64,000 nt of DNA from Calothrix sp. NIES-2098 (lineage in GTDB: Bacteria; Cyanobacteriota; Cyanobacteriia; Cyanobacteriales; Nostocaceae): NCBI GenBank assembly GCA_002368175.1, contig AP018172.1:7629001-7693000 (forward strand), written 5' to 3'. Shown here piece by piece: positions 8,336 to 17,541 of the stretch. Under the pieces are notes generated by a model. It did no database searches. It was not told the DNA's origin and was given only the letters and a program-made list of their open reading frames with translations. Within the stretch, counting starts at the first letter, position 1, and each line of letters begins with the position of its first letter. The translations under genes were made by a program, and so were the position numbers.

Positions 8336-9536
8336 AAAATTTTTCGATAGATAAGCTTGACCAAAAACACCGCGAACGCACTAGCAACACACAGAGGGTA
8401 AAACAACCCAGTAACGCTGCTGCTATTTTATTCCCCCCATTTGATTGTAAAGAACCCAGGTAATGGGAACCAATCAAAATTGCATGAATCACAATCAAAA
8501 TTAAAGCAGGCACGCTTAACAGATGAATCTGTCGCCAACGCTTACCTAAATGTTTTTGCCAGAAATCAAAACTTGTGAAAGCAGCGGGAGCCATCAAAAC
8601 TAAAGCTACAACACCCGCAGCTATGCTCCACTGGAAGTCTGGTGGCAAGAACCAGAAAGCAGCAAAATTCCATTGCAATGAATGTTCGATCGTGTGAACA
8701 GTGTGAGCAACAGACAGGACAAAAGCTCCCACTCCCAAAGCCCGACGGTAATGCAAGGGCGATGGACAAATGCGACTAATAGGACGAGCAATCAGCGCTA
8801 GAATCAAGCAGATTAAGGCGGCGTGTCCAGTGTAATCGACCATTGTGTCGCCAGTTCGCAACAAAGTAATTGCGCCAATGATGAGAGTTACCCAACCGCC
8901 TAAGCGAAACAACTGACTGCGTTTATCTTGACTAACCAACGAAGCAGAAATCCCTGCACCTAACATCATCGGTAGAGTGCCTAAGCCAAAAGCTAGCATA
9001 GTTGCTGCACCCATCCATAAATTACCAGTTTCCGCTGCTTTAATTTGGGCAGCATACAAGAAACCACAAGGCATTAATCCCCAAGTCATCCCCAAAAGCG
9101 CTGGCGTCCACCATCTACTTTGCAAAGAAAGGTTGACCATTCCTGCACTCAGGCGATTGTGTAATTTTCCTTGTAATAAGGGGTGTAAAACTGGAATTCG
9201 CGGTAGAAAATCGGGTTTTATTTGCCCTAAACCAAACCAGATCAGCATCAATCCAGTAATGATTGCGATCCAACGACGTAATTCACTGCCTATACCTGCT
9301 AGCTGTCCGCCCTCTACTAATACCGAACCCAGCGCGCCAATTCCCGTACCGACTAGGGCATAGCTTAACATTCGTCCCAGGTTCAGCAAGATGTGAAATT
9401 TTAATTGCTGTCGCCAATTAGAAGTTTCCTGCTGATGCGATAAAGAAAATGCCATTGTTAAAGGGCCGCACATCCCAAAACAATGTCCAAAACTGCCCAA
9501 AAAACCCAGGATTGTGATGAGTGATAAATCTAGCAT
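8310..9536 (-). CDS. TauE/SafE-like (UreH_2) and ferric-reductase-like fusion
   Basis: 408 residues, almost wholly membrane. The first half (about 1-230) has GFLGSFGHCFGMCGPL and GMTWGLMPCGFLYAAQ, the Cys-rich helices typical of the UreH_2 / sulfite exporter TauE/SafE-like family linked to copper handling. The second half (about 255-385) has helices with paired histidines (HYRR, SVAHTVHTIEHSLQW, IHLLSVPALILIVIHAILIGSHYL) like ferric-reductase-type heme-binding membrane domains. The two parts together suggest transfer of metal or electrons across the inner membrane, which is inference. The downstream secreted gene overlaps by 26 bases, pointing to one operon. Confidence 0.75.
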   Translation of the reverse strand: MLDLSLITILGFLGSFGHCFGMCGPLTMAFSLSHQQETSNWRQQLKFHILLNLGRMLSYALVGTGIGALGSVLVEGGQLAGIGSELRRWIAIITGLMLIWFGLGQIKPDFLPRIPVLHPLLQGKLHNRLSAGMVNLSLQSRWWTPALLGMTWGLMPCGFLYAAQIKAAETGNLWMGAATMLAFGLGTLPMMLGAGISASLVSQDKRSQLFRLGGWVTLIIGAITLLRTGDTMVDYTGHAALICLILALIARPISRICPSPLHYRRALGVGAFVLSVAHTVHTIEHSLQWNFAAFWFLPPDFQWSIAAGVVALVLMAPAAFTSFDFWQKHLGKRWRQIHLLSVPALILIVIHAILIGSHYLGSLQSNGGNKIAAALLGCFTLCVLLVRSRCFWSSLSIEKFYVPPTKSR

Positions 9537-9738
9537 ATGTAAAGCCTGAGTCTGCGGTTCTGAGTTTTGGATGGAAGCATGAAAAAATTATTTTTTCTTC
9601 TTTCTCAGCACTAAGCAGTTGGTACTCAGCACTGTTATACTGCGGAACTTTAGGTGAAAATGTGGACTCTGTCAAAAGACTAGCTGTAAAACTTGCTGTT
9701 TGCGTTAACTTAAAGTCTGAGAAGCAGAGAGCGATCGC

Positions 9739-10794
9739 ATGAAAAAATGGATTTGGCTAGCGCTGTTATTCCTAGTGGTAGTGATAGTTGTCGGTAGCAG
9801 AGGTATTGCCAAAAATATGGTATTCGAGCAGCCTCCCACACCGACAATTGTTGAGAGTATTCCCAAAGAAAATACTCCAGCACAGACATCTCAGCCAGTA
9901 TCTAGCAATTTGCTGGTGTCGGCTGACAAGCTGTTTACCCACATTCAAAAGTTGAATTTTCAGCGTTATACAGATGCAGAGCGATCGCGTACTCGCACTT
10001 ATATTACAACTGAACTGCGAAAATTAGGCTTGACACCTAAGTTAGAAAAGTTCTCTGAAGGTGTAAACATCTTTGTCGAACGCCAAGGAACTAACAAAAA
10101 AGCAGGCGCAATTCTGGTTGCAGCCCATTATGATACTGTTGCTAACTCTCCAGGTGCCGATGATAACGCTAGCGGTGTAGCTGTGATGTTAGAAGTTGCG
10201 AGAATTCTGGGTTCCCGTCCCACACCCCGCACATTGCAACTAGCTTTTTTTGACCAAGAAGAAGCGGGACTTTTAGGTAGTAAGGCTTTTGTCAGCAAAA
10301 CAGCAAGGTTAAAAAACCTGCGTGGGGTTATTGTTATGGATATGGTAGGTTATGCTTGCCATACTTCTGGTTGCCAAGATTATCCAGCAGGTTTACCTGT
10401 GACTCCACCCAGCGATAAGGGCGACTTCGTAGCAGTAATTGGCGATACAGAACATTTACCTTTGCTGAACGCCTTTCAAAACTCCCAGAAAATCCCGCCA
10501 ACAGCCTGGAATAAAGAGGATTCAAATTTACCGTTAGTCCTAACGCTGCCAATTCCGCTTAAAGGCTTGCTGACACCAGACACCTTACGCAGCGACCATG
10601 CACCATTCTGGTATCAAGGAGTAGGTGCTGTCTTAGTAACTGATACTGCTAATCTTCGGACTCCGCACTACCATCAACCTAGCGATATTCCAGCCACAAT
10701 TGACCGTGATTTCTTCATAGGTTCAGCGCAAATTGTGCTGAATACTACGAATACTTTGTTAGAGAATGAGGAGAATTTAGCAACTCAACAGTAA
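9739..10794 (+). CDS. M28-family zinc aminopeptidase, membrane-anchored
   Basis: 351 residues. An N-terminal helix (4-19) acts as signal or anchor and is followed by a Pro/Thr linker, so the enzyme works outside the cytoplasm. Two-zinc ligands of the M28 fold are visible: His130 (AAHYDT), Asp142 (GADDNASG), Glu174/Glu175 (DQEEAGLLGS), Asp201 (MDMVGY) and a late His in TPHYHQPSD. It should cut N-terminal residues from peptides. The ATG directly follows a HIP1 octamer (GCGATCGC). The gene is divergent from the TauE/SafE fusion. Specificity cannot be read. Confidence 0.88.
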   Translation: MKKWIWLALLFLVVVIVVGSRGIAKNMVFEQPPTPTIVESIPKENTPAQTSQPVSSNLLVSADKLFTHIQKLNFQRYTDAERSRTRTYITTELRKLGLTPKLEKFSEGVNIFVERQGTNKKAGAILVAAHYDTVANSPGADDNASGVAVMLEVARILGSRPTPRTLQLAFFDQEEAGLLGSKAFVSKTARLKNLRGVIVMDMVGYACHTSGCQDYPAGLPVTPPSDKGDFVAVIGDTEHLPLLNAFQNSQKIPPTAWNKEDSNLPLVLTLPIPLKGLLTPDTLRSDHAPFWYQGVGAVLVTDTANLRTPHYHQPSDIPATIDRDFFIGSAQIVLNTTNTLLENEENLATQQ

Positions 10795-10838
10795 TTTGGA
10801 TATGATGCAGAGAAATTCTCGATAAGGGAAGTGGATTT

Positions 10839-11456
10839 ATGACAGTTCTGACAGAAACTCTTGAGCAACTTGAATACTGGTTGTGGCAACATCACCCAGA
10901 TCTGGCAGCATCCTTAAATCCAGGGTTAACTTCACAAGAGATTGATAACACAATAAGAAATCTTCCGATACAAATTACTCAAGAGATCCGAGAACTTTAT
11001 CAGTGGACAAATGGTAGTAGTCTTTTTGTCACACCATGTCATTTGGATGAAGCCCTTGCCCTGATTTCTCTAGAAAAAGCTATTCAATATAGCTACTATG
11101 ACAATGTATCAGAGGTTGTTAGAGAACGAGTGAAAATTCCAAACTTAGTTATGTTTTGGGAGTTTGAGAGGTGGGTTCATTTTGCGGTTTGTGATCAAAG
11201 AGAAGCATCTCCAATTCTTGTCATAACCGATGATGATTACACGAGATTGGCTTATTCCAGTCTAACTAGTATGGTTCTTACAACTCTTGAGTGTTACCAG
11301 AGAGAGATTTTTAAGATAAGAGATGGTTGGAGAAGACCGATACTCATTGATGAGCCTTCAAAGAAGAAATTTAATGCTATTCGCAACCGAAATAATCAAG
11401 CCTTCAACTTAGCTTCTATTCAAGAAAGATACGACATTGTTATTCAGCAAATATAA
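10839..11456 (+). CDS. SMI1/KNR4 (SUKH) family protein
   Basis: 205 residues with features of the SUKH superfamily: TSQEIDNTIRNLPIQITQEIRELYQWTNGSS near the N-terminus, where Leu-Pro then LYQWTNG is the usual pattern, a central beta region with WEFERWVHFAV, and a C-terminal helical tail. Many SUKH proteins are immunity proteins that block secreted toxins, others are cytosolic regulators. No toxin or polymorphic-toxin cassette is seen next to it. The following gene starts five bases after its stop, or inside it if a TTG start is used, so the two form an operon. Confidence 0.75.
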   Translation: MTVLTETLEQLEYWLWQHHPDLAASLNPGLTSQEIDNTIRNLPIQITQEIRELYQWTNGSSLFVTPCHLDEALALISLEKAIQYSYYDNVSEVVRERVKIPNLVMFWEFERWVHFAVCDQREASPILVITDDDYTRLAYSSLTSMVLTTLECYQREIFKIRDGWRRPILIDEPSKKKFNAIRNRNNQAFNLASIQERYDIVIQQI

Positions 11457-11460
11457 ACGA

Positions 11461-12105
11461 ATGTGGGCAGCATGTATCAATGAACTTTCGCCTCTTGCGC
11501 ATGAATTAAGACCGGAAGTACCAAAATTTCTGAAAAAAGCGTTTAACGATGCAGGAGTATTAAACGATGACGAAATTTTTATTCCTGTTCGTCCAGTTGC
11601 AATTTTAGGTACATGCAGTACAGCTGCTTATGCTGACTGTCCTAATATACCTGAACATCATATAGAAAATTCTCAGTCGTATAACGATCCAGCTTACTAT
11701 CTCAATAAAGTGGGACAGTACTACTGGTTTGATTTCGATATTATGTACCCGAATCAAGAATCGTTGCAGTTACGTATGGTTTTTAATGTGGGCGATGGTG
11801 ACTGTAATGATGGTATGTGGGGAGCAGTCTGGGATCGCAACACAGAGGATCTGATGGCCAACATCTTAAGTACTGGTGATAGCGAAGCCACAGTGCAAGC
11901 TATATCGAAGAAATATATCGAAATGTATGAGCCTCAATCGATTTTCTTCCCAAGTAATTTTGATGAAATAGACGATCCAATACCTTGTAGCACAATGGAA
12001 TACGCGAATGAAGCAATGTTGGAGAAAATTATAGGTATAGCTATCAGATTATGTTGTGTGTATAGAAATAATGGGTCTTACAAAACATACGGGTATACTG
12101 TCTAG
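11461..12105 (+). CDS. Unknown protein paired with SUKH gene
   Basis: 214 residues from ATG 11461; the frame continues upstream to TTG 11437, which would overlap the SUKH gene by 20 bases. Neither start has a good ribosome binding site, so translation is probably coupled. The protein is cytosolic, acidic and rich in Tyr, Asp and Asn, with no signal peptide. Visible features are VRPVAILGTCSTAAYADCP, a YYWFDFDIMYPN stretch and VGDGDCNDGMWGAVWDR. I do not recognise a family. Its place next to a SUKH gene suggests a conflict-related or regulatory role, but this is weak. Confidence 0.6.
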   Translation: MWAACINELSPLAHELRPEVPKFLKKAFNDAGVLNDDEIFIPVRPVAILGTCSTAAYADCPNIPEHHIENSQSYNDPAYYLNKVGQYYWFDFDIMYPNQESLQLRMVFNVGDGDCNDGMWGAVWDRNTEDLMANILSTGDSEATVQAISKKYIEMYEPQSIFFPSNFDEIDDPIPCSTMEYANEAMLEKIIGIAIRLCCVYRNNGSYKTYGYTV

Positions 12106-12197
12106 GAGTTTTGAAAAATTGGGTGCATATGGCTCAATAAAAAAGGTCGATTGCACAATCCCGAATCAAAATTTTTAGCCCCTAAAATACTTACAAA

Positions 12198-12638
12198 TCA
12201 TCTATTTTGAGGTTGAGGATAGGTCAAAGTCCAGTTCTGTTTATCATTTAATTGCCAGTACAAACCTTGCAGAATTAGCCGCAATGCAGTACGAGTTCTA
12301 ATGTAGTCTCTCACCAAATGAGTTCCAGGTTTGGCAGAAATATCATCATAGTATTGGCTGTAGCCAAATGGCTTGGAACATTCACTACCAAAACCTTTGA
12401 CAGTTAATACAAAAAGTGGGGATTGCTTATATTCATTAGGAACCATAAAGATACCATATACATGATGTTCTCCTCGCCAAGGCTGAACTACAACTTTAGT
12501 AGCTTGTACTTGAAATTTTTTAGTTTTTGAGGCGAGGAAAGCTTCTGAATTACAATCAGAATCATTTACAGGCCATAACAAAGTTACAATACCTAGTGAA
12601 AGTAATAAAAGTAAAATATAAATGAGTTTACGACGCAT
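12198..12638 (-). CDS. Small membrane-anchored protein of unknown function
   Basis: 146 residues. MRRKLIYILLLLLSLGIVTLLWPV is a clear N-terminal signal anchor with positive charges first, so the rest lies outside the cytoplasm. That part holds two cysteines (DCNSEAF and GSECSKPF) that could form a disulfide, and a YYDDISAKPGTHLVRDYIRTR stretch. No lipobox and no known domain was seen. It is convergent with the SUKH operon. Confidence 0.55.
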   Translation of the reverse strand: MRRKLIYILLLLLSLGIVTLLWPVNDSDCNSEAFLASKTKKFQVQATKVVVQPWRGEHHVYGIFMVPNEYKQSPLFVLTVKGFGSECSKPFGYSQYYDDISAKPGTHLVRDYIRTRTALRLILQGLYWQLNDKQNWTLTYPQPQNR

Positions 12639-13157
12639 ATAGTCAGCAAGAAATTTTATGTAATTGATAACATCTGCTCAACAAGTGTAGTGATGAAAGC
12701 TGCAATCGCAAGAAGAGAAACTTTCACTACACGAATTTTGTAGAGTTTATTTACACTATTAAAATAGGCGATCGCCTATTTAATTTTTGTGGCAATCAAC
12801 ACTGATTAATGGTTGCACTCACTCAATATCAATCTATAATAAAAAATTTAATCATTAAGCATCTTAGCCTCGCGCAAGGAAAGCTAAACAACAAATTATG
12901 CTTAGTGCAAACTATCTAAAGGATTATTTTAAAAATCATCAAAAAATGGTAGAAAATATTACAGAAAGATGTTTTGTAGCATAATAACTTGTTATGCTGA
13001 GAAATTTTATAAGCATCCTAAATTATTTGTATATATATTAGGTGGGCATTGCTCACCCTATGCCTATTTCCCCAATCAATTAGTAATTTATATTATTTGG
13101 TATTAAAAAAATCTAAAATTACTAATATAAATAATTTGTAAAATTTAGGAAATACTC
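12639..13157. other. AT-rich intergenic region with HIP1-centred palindrome
   Basis: Gene-free and AT-rich. A perfect 20-bp palindrome, AAATAGGCGATCGCCTATTT, lies at 12762-12781 around a HIP1 core and is followed by AATTTTT. A copy of GGTGGGCATTGCTCACCC, which is partly self-complementary, lies near 13040. The last 60 bases hold runs of A and T and presumably the hppD promoter. Confidence 0.55.
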
Positions 13158-14285
13158 ATGCAGATTAGAGAAAATAATTTAGCCAACTTACAGCACAACC
13201 CTGCAATAAAACTGCAAAAAATTGACTATGTAGAATTCTATGTTGGCAATGCGCAACAGGCTGCTTACTTTTATTGCAAGTCTTTTGGCTTTAAAGCGAT
13301 CGCCTATGCTGGATTGGAAACTGGATTGCGCGATCGCATCTCGTTTGTCCTAGAACAGTCTGATATTCGCTTTGTGTTTACCTCTCCCCTGACACCAGAT
13401 GGATCGGTGGCTGAATATGTCAGGTTGCACGGAGATGGAGTATATAATATTGCCTTGCTAGTTGATGATGCGCGTGCTTGCTTCCAAACCGCGATCGCAC
13501 GGGGAGCAAAACCTATACAAGAACCAAAAATCTACACAACAGAAAATGGATATCTTATCAAAGCTGCGATCGCCAGCTATAGCGGCGACATCATTCATTC
13601 ATTTATAGAGCGTCATAACTATACACAGTTTGCACCGCAATATGTTCCTATTGAAAACATACCAATAGCAATATCAACTGGTCTAGTTGATATTGACCAT
13701 ATTGTCATTAATGTCGAATGCGGAAAAATGAATTTATGGGCTGAGTTCTATCATCGAGTATTGGATTTGCAGGAAAGTCAACAATTTACTAGTGATGATA
13801 TCTCAACTAAATATTCAGCTTTGATGTCCAAAGTTTTGCAAAACAATACTGCTCAGATTAGGTTTCCAATTAACGAACCAGCCCCAGGATATCGCAAATC
13901 ACAAATTCAAGAATATTTAGATTTTCATCACGGGGCAGGAATACAACATATTGCACTGAGAACTAACGATATTATTCAAACAGTAAAACAATTGCGGAGT
14001 AATGGTATTGAATTTTTAGATACACCTGATATCTACTACGAAAATTTACCAAGACGTATTGGTGAAATTGATGAAGATATTAATACTTTGCGAGAACTGA
14101 AAATTTTGCTCGATCGAGATGAAACAGGATACCTACTGCAAATTTTTACAAAACCTTTAGTGGCTAGACCCACATTTTTTATTGAAATTATTCAACGTAA
14201 AGGCTCACAAGGATTAGGTAACGGGAATTTTCAGGCATTATTTGAAGCAATTGAGCGCGAACAAGCTAACAGAGGTAATTTATAA
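13158..14285 (+). CDS. hppD: 4-hydroxyphenylpyruvate dioxygenase
   Basis: Non-heme iron enzyme turning 4-hydroxyphenylpyruvate into homogentisate for tocopherol synthesis and tyrosine breakdown. 375 residues, normal length. Two vicinal-oxygen-chelate domains: about 20-155 and 175-360. Iron ligands are His181 (IDHIVINV), His264 (IQHIAL) and Glu343 (FIEIIQRKG). The C-terminal GNGNFQALFEAIEREQ helix, which gates the active site, is complete. Related 4-hydroxymandelate synthases share the fold, but the cyanobacterial setting and C-terminus favour HPPD. It stands alone, with an AT-rich upstream region. Confidence 0.92.
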   Translation: MQIRENNLANLQHNPAIKLQKIDYVEFYVGNAQQAAYFYCKSFGFKAIAYAGLETGLRDRISFVLEQSDIRFVFTSPLTPDGSVAEYVRLHGDGVYNIALLVDDARACFQTAIARGAKPIQEPKIYTTENGYLIKAAIASYSGDIIHSFIERHNYTQFAPQYVPIENIPIAISTGLVDIDHIVINVECGKMNLWAEFYHRVLDLQESQQFTSDDISTKYSALMSKVLQNNTAQIRFPINEPAPGYRKSQIQEYLDFHHGAGIQHIALRTNDIIQTVKQLRSNGIEFLDTPDIYYENLPRRIGEIDEDINTLRELKILLDRDETGYLLQIFTKPLVARPTFFIEIIQRKGSQGLGNGNFQALFEAIEREQANRGNL

Positions 14286-14577
14286 AAATAGTTAAATTAA
14301 GCTAGTCTATAATGTCTCTTCGTTTATTTGTTTTATCTAAGCGTTAATCGATTTGAGCATTGCATCCATAAGTTTTGCTTTAGCGTAAGTTGATTATGTA
14401 TAAGCATTTATCGAAACAATCTTTGCATTTAATAAGATTGATAGAAGTGTTTGCAACAAAGACGATTGTTTGATTCTAATTCGTAATGTGCAATTCAACA
14501 ACTGATAAGATTTTTTACAGCATGGGTAGTAAAATACACGAATACAGCTATATTCCCCTAAGCGTGGAAAAATAAAG

Positions 14578-16233
14578 ATGTTCACAGGATACACCAGGGG
14601 AAGTCTAAAAAATCTTACAGGTTGGTTGTGTGGGCTAGCGATCGCACAAATTTTGGGGATAAATACCTCTGCAAAAGCTGCTGATACAGTTGTTGTGCGA
14701 TTTGGCCCATTTGCAGAATCTATCTCTGTTGCAGATCTCCAAACTGCTGCTGAAACTGGAAAATTTCCCAGAGATTTGCAGTTTTTCACCAATAGTTTAT
14801 CGGAACAAGAGCGCCGCTTAGTTTTAGGAGCGCTGAGAACGCGAGTACCTCTCAATGTTGTCACCGTTAGTCGATTACTAAATACGCAGATTGGAACAAC
14901 AATTCTCAATGATTTAGCAACTGCTTTAGTGAGAAAAGATCGAGCTGGCGCACAAGCACTGAGAGCCGGATTTGTTCTGGGATCTGTTTCCCCACAAGGT
15001 CTTTCTATACTGTCATTTATCAAAAACTATCCGAGTAACCGCCTGGAAATCAATTTACCGCGAGCATTTGCTGTTGCGAGCAATTTGAATTCAGGTTTTT
15101 GGCTGACGCAACAGTTTATGTTGGCGATCGCTCCTCAATTCAGCCCCACTACATCCCAACTGTCTTTTCCTTTCGATCCCAGCCAGCGGGGAAGCGATCA
15201 ATTTCAAGTTCTTGGCTTGCAGTTAAATGACCAAAAACGCAATCGCAAAATTCCTGTTGATGTTTATTGGTCAAACGCTGCAACTACTGATAAACCTGTC
15301 ATCGTCTTTAGCCACGGCTTTGGCTCAGTGCGTACAGATATGCGCTACCTAGCAGAACATCTCGCATCCCACGGCTATATAGTAGCGGCGTTAGAACATC
15401 CTGGTAGTAATGAGACAAGTGTCAACTTAGCTCTCAAAAACAACACCAAGATTGTACAACCTCAAGAGTTTTTAGATCGTCCTAAAGATATTAGCTTTGT
15501 TTTAGATGAACTCGAAAAACTCAACCAAACAGCCAAGAACCCATTGCAAGGAAAGATTGCAACTAATAATGCGATGGTAATTGGCTATTCATTTGGTGGC
15601 GGTACAGCATTAGCAATTGCTGGAGCCGAAATGCAACTAGAAAATCTCAAACAACGTTGTAAACAAAATGTAGCTACGTTTAGTTTCGGTGAAACGCTGC
15701 AATGCGTAGCCCAAGAATTACCAAACAATAGATATCAACTAGGAGATAACAGGATAAAAAGAGCGATCGCTCTCAGTCCCACCGCTGCTTTAATCTTTGG
15801 TCAAACTGGTCTGAGTAAGCTGCAAGTACCAACTCTAGTATGGGCTGCTTCCGCAGATAAAACAGTCCCAGCTTTACCCGAACAAATTGTTGGTTTTAAT
15901 CAAATCCCATCTCCTAAATGGCTTGTTGGGATACTTGGCGGTACTCACCTTAGTGTCAAAGACCCCAGTACCACAATGGATCAGCAGACAAAACCAAATA
16001 CACCTTTATTTGGTGGTGAAGTAGTAGGCGAGCAAGCTGCTGATATTCGTAAATACCTACAAGCTATAGCCTTGTCCTTTGCGGCACAACTCACTCCTGA
16101 AGCTGAAAAATACGCAGTTTTTCTCACACCAGATTATGCTCAGTTTGCTTCTACTCAGGCATTTCCCATTCGCCTAGTGACTGAGATTCCACCACAAGCG
16201 ATGTTCGTAGTCAAACAGTTTACAGGTAAATAA
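14578..16233 (+). CDS. DUF1400 alpha/beta hydrolase, exported
   Basis: 551 residues. A signal peptide (about 9-34, ending AKA) precedes the DUF1400 domain (about 36-160), which starts with VVVRFGPFAESISVADLQT. An alpha/beta hydrolase domain follows: oxyanion motif FSHGFGS (245-250), nucleophile Ser338 in VIGYSFGGG, and the late His in LGGTHLSVKDP. It resembles platelet-activating-factor acetylhydrolase or chlorophyllase-like esterases, so a lipid or ester substrate is likely. A clear paralog with the same layout is at 30385-32046. No operon partner. Confidence 0.88.
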   Translation: MFTGYTRGSLKNLTGWLCGLAIAQILGINTSAKAADTVVVRFGPFAESISVADLQTAAETGKFPRDLQFFTNSLSEQERRLVLGALRTRVPLNVVTVSRLLNTQIGTTILNDLATALVRKDRAGAQALRAGFVLGSVSPQGLSILSFIKNYPSNRLEINLPRAFAVASNLNSGFWLTQQFMLAIAPQFSPTTSQLSFPFDPSQRGSDQFQVLGLQLNDQKRNRKIPVDVYWSNAATTDKPVIVFSHGFGSVRTDMRYLAEHLASHGYIVAALEHPGSNETSVNLALKNNTKIVQPQEFLDRPKDISFVLDELEKLNQTAKNPLQGKIATNNAMVIGYSFGGGTALAIAGAEMQLENLKQRCKQNVATFSFGETLQCVAQELPNNRYQLGDNRIKRAIALSPTAALIFGQTGLSKLQVPTLVWAASADKTVPALPEQIVGFNQIPSPKWLVGILGGTHLSVKDPSTTMDQQTKPNTPLFGGEVVGEQAADIRKYLQAIALSFAAQLTPEAEKYAVFLTPDYAQFASTQAFPIRLVTEIPPQAMFVVKQFTGK

Positions 16234-16407
16234 GACACAGCTATCGGCTCAGGGAATACCAAACAATCAATTAATCAATATTTTAGAGAGCTTCACACAC
16301 TTGATTGGAGATTTTTTAAATCTAGGCGCATCTTAAGTACATTTACGAATGCAGAATGTAGTCTGTAGCTTGTGTAATGTACTTGTAGATGACTAGGTAA
16401 AATATTT

Positions 16408-16674
16408 ATGTCAGACCAATTTACCTTTACCGTTACCAATAATACCGATCAGGCTATTACAGAATTGTGGGCATCTCCAGATGATGAACAGTGGTCTCAA
16501 TTTACCTTAGGTGAGGAAGGAATCCCCCCCAGTGAAACAGTAACAATTGCTTGGGCTGAATATACGAATGATTCAGCCTGCGAGTGGTATATCTCTGCTG
16601 TATTTGAAGATGACTCAGAAACTGATTCCGCTGTATTTAACTTCTGTGACGAACCAGATATAGCAATTGGTTAA
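16408..16674 (+). CDS. Small acidic beta-rich protein
   Basis: 88 residues, strongly acidic, with alternating beta-strand pattern: FTFTVTNNTDQAITELWAS at the start and VFNFCDEPDIAIG at the end. Two cysteines (ACEWY and FNFCDE). There is no signal peptide. The layout looks like a small beta-sandwich of the kind found as hypothetical genes in cyanobacteria, for which I know no function. It is isolated, 174 bases after the hydrolase. Confidence 0.6.
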   Translation: MSDQFTFTVTNNTDQAITELWASPDDEQWSQFTLGEEGIPPSETVTIAWAEYTNDSACEWYISAVFEDDSETDSAVFNFCDEPDIAIG

Positions 16675-16858
16675 ATTGCCCATATCCAAAGGGGGTAGAA
16701 GCGATCGCCCCCTAATTTAATTTTTAGGATTTGAGATTTTATATTTGGGTGTTGTGAATCCAAATCCTATGCTCGTTTTTCAACTTAGTATTAGTTATAC
16801 TTTTTTAAAAAATAATTTTCATAATTCTAGAGACATCATCGCGATTCGCTACAAACAG

Positions 16859-17281
16859 CTAAATTTCTTTCTGTAAAAAATACCGTTGATGTCCTGGGGG
16901 AAAGTTTTCTAGAACGCCAAATATTTGGTAGCCAAGGCGTTGATAAAAACCTAAAGATTGAAAGCTAAACGTATCTAGGTAAGCATAACTACAACCGCGC
17001 TGTTTAGCTGCTGCTTCAGCTTTAGCCATGAGTTGCTTTCCATATCCTTGACCGCGCAATGCTTCTGCAACCCATAGGTGAGAGACAAACAACCATCCCC
17101 ATTGAGTTTTACCAACTAAACCACCAACAATTTCGCGATCGTCTCGAATTAATACAGCTAATGGTTGGTATTCGTCTTTTTCGCTTTGGCGATCGCTGTT
17201 ATATTCAACAAGCTTATTAATAACAGTACGAATATCGTCTTGTTGAGGATCGTCCTCAACTGTAAATTTTAGGTCTGCCAT
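16859..17281 (-). CDS. GNAT-family N-acetyltransferase
   Basis: 140 residues from ATG 17281, preceded by GGAAAA at about -14 to -9. The frame extends upstream to 17323 but that part lacks conservation-like character. The acetyl-CoA site is clear: LWVAEALRGQGYGKQLMAKAEAAAKQRGC, where RGQGYG is the P-loop-like motif A. The C-terminus FYQRLGYQIFGVLENFPPGHQRYFLQK is typical. Closest remembered relatives are small general acetyltransferases acting on amines or antibiotics. Substrate not readable. Confidence 0.85.
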   Translation of the reverse strand: MADLKFTVEDDPQQDDIRTVINKLVEYNSDRQSEKDEYQPLAVLIRDDREIVGGLVGKTQWGWLFVSHLWVAEALRGQGYGKQLMAKAEAAAKQRGCSYAYLDTFSFQSLGFYQRLGYQIFGVLENFPPGHQRYFLQKEI

Positions 17282-17541
17282 CTTAATTTTCCATAACCAA
17301 ATAACGCTACAATTACACAACAATTGAACTTTCGATTTTGTACCATTAGTCCCCTGGGTATTTGACGTTATATTCGTTATGTGCTTTGCACTTTATCCGT
17401 TTGGGTAATTGAATAAAATCAAACTTTTGTTTCGGCTTCAATTAGTAGAATACAGACATTTTGTAGCAAAGTTGACAAAATGGTACAGCAAGACTCTGTA
17501 TCTAAATTAGCTTATAGCATCTCAACGCTTGTAACATTTTT

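Noticed and set aside
8977..9363. Plus-strand 128-codon frame opposite the TauE/SafE gene
   Set aside because: It lies fully inside a clear membrane-protein gene on the other strand and its protein looks like an antisense shadow.
9521..9742. Plus-strand 73-codon frame before the M28 peptidase
   Set aside because: It overlaps the start of the divergent gene and the peptidase start, and its composition is not protein-like.
14394..15023. Minus-strand 209-codon frame across the DUF1400 gene start
   Set aside because: Most of it is antisense to the hydrolase signal and DUF1400 region; no ribosome site or domain.
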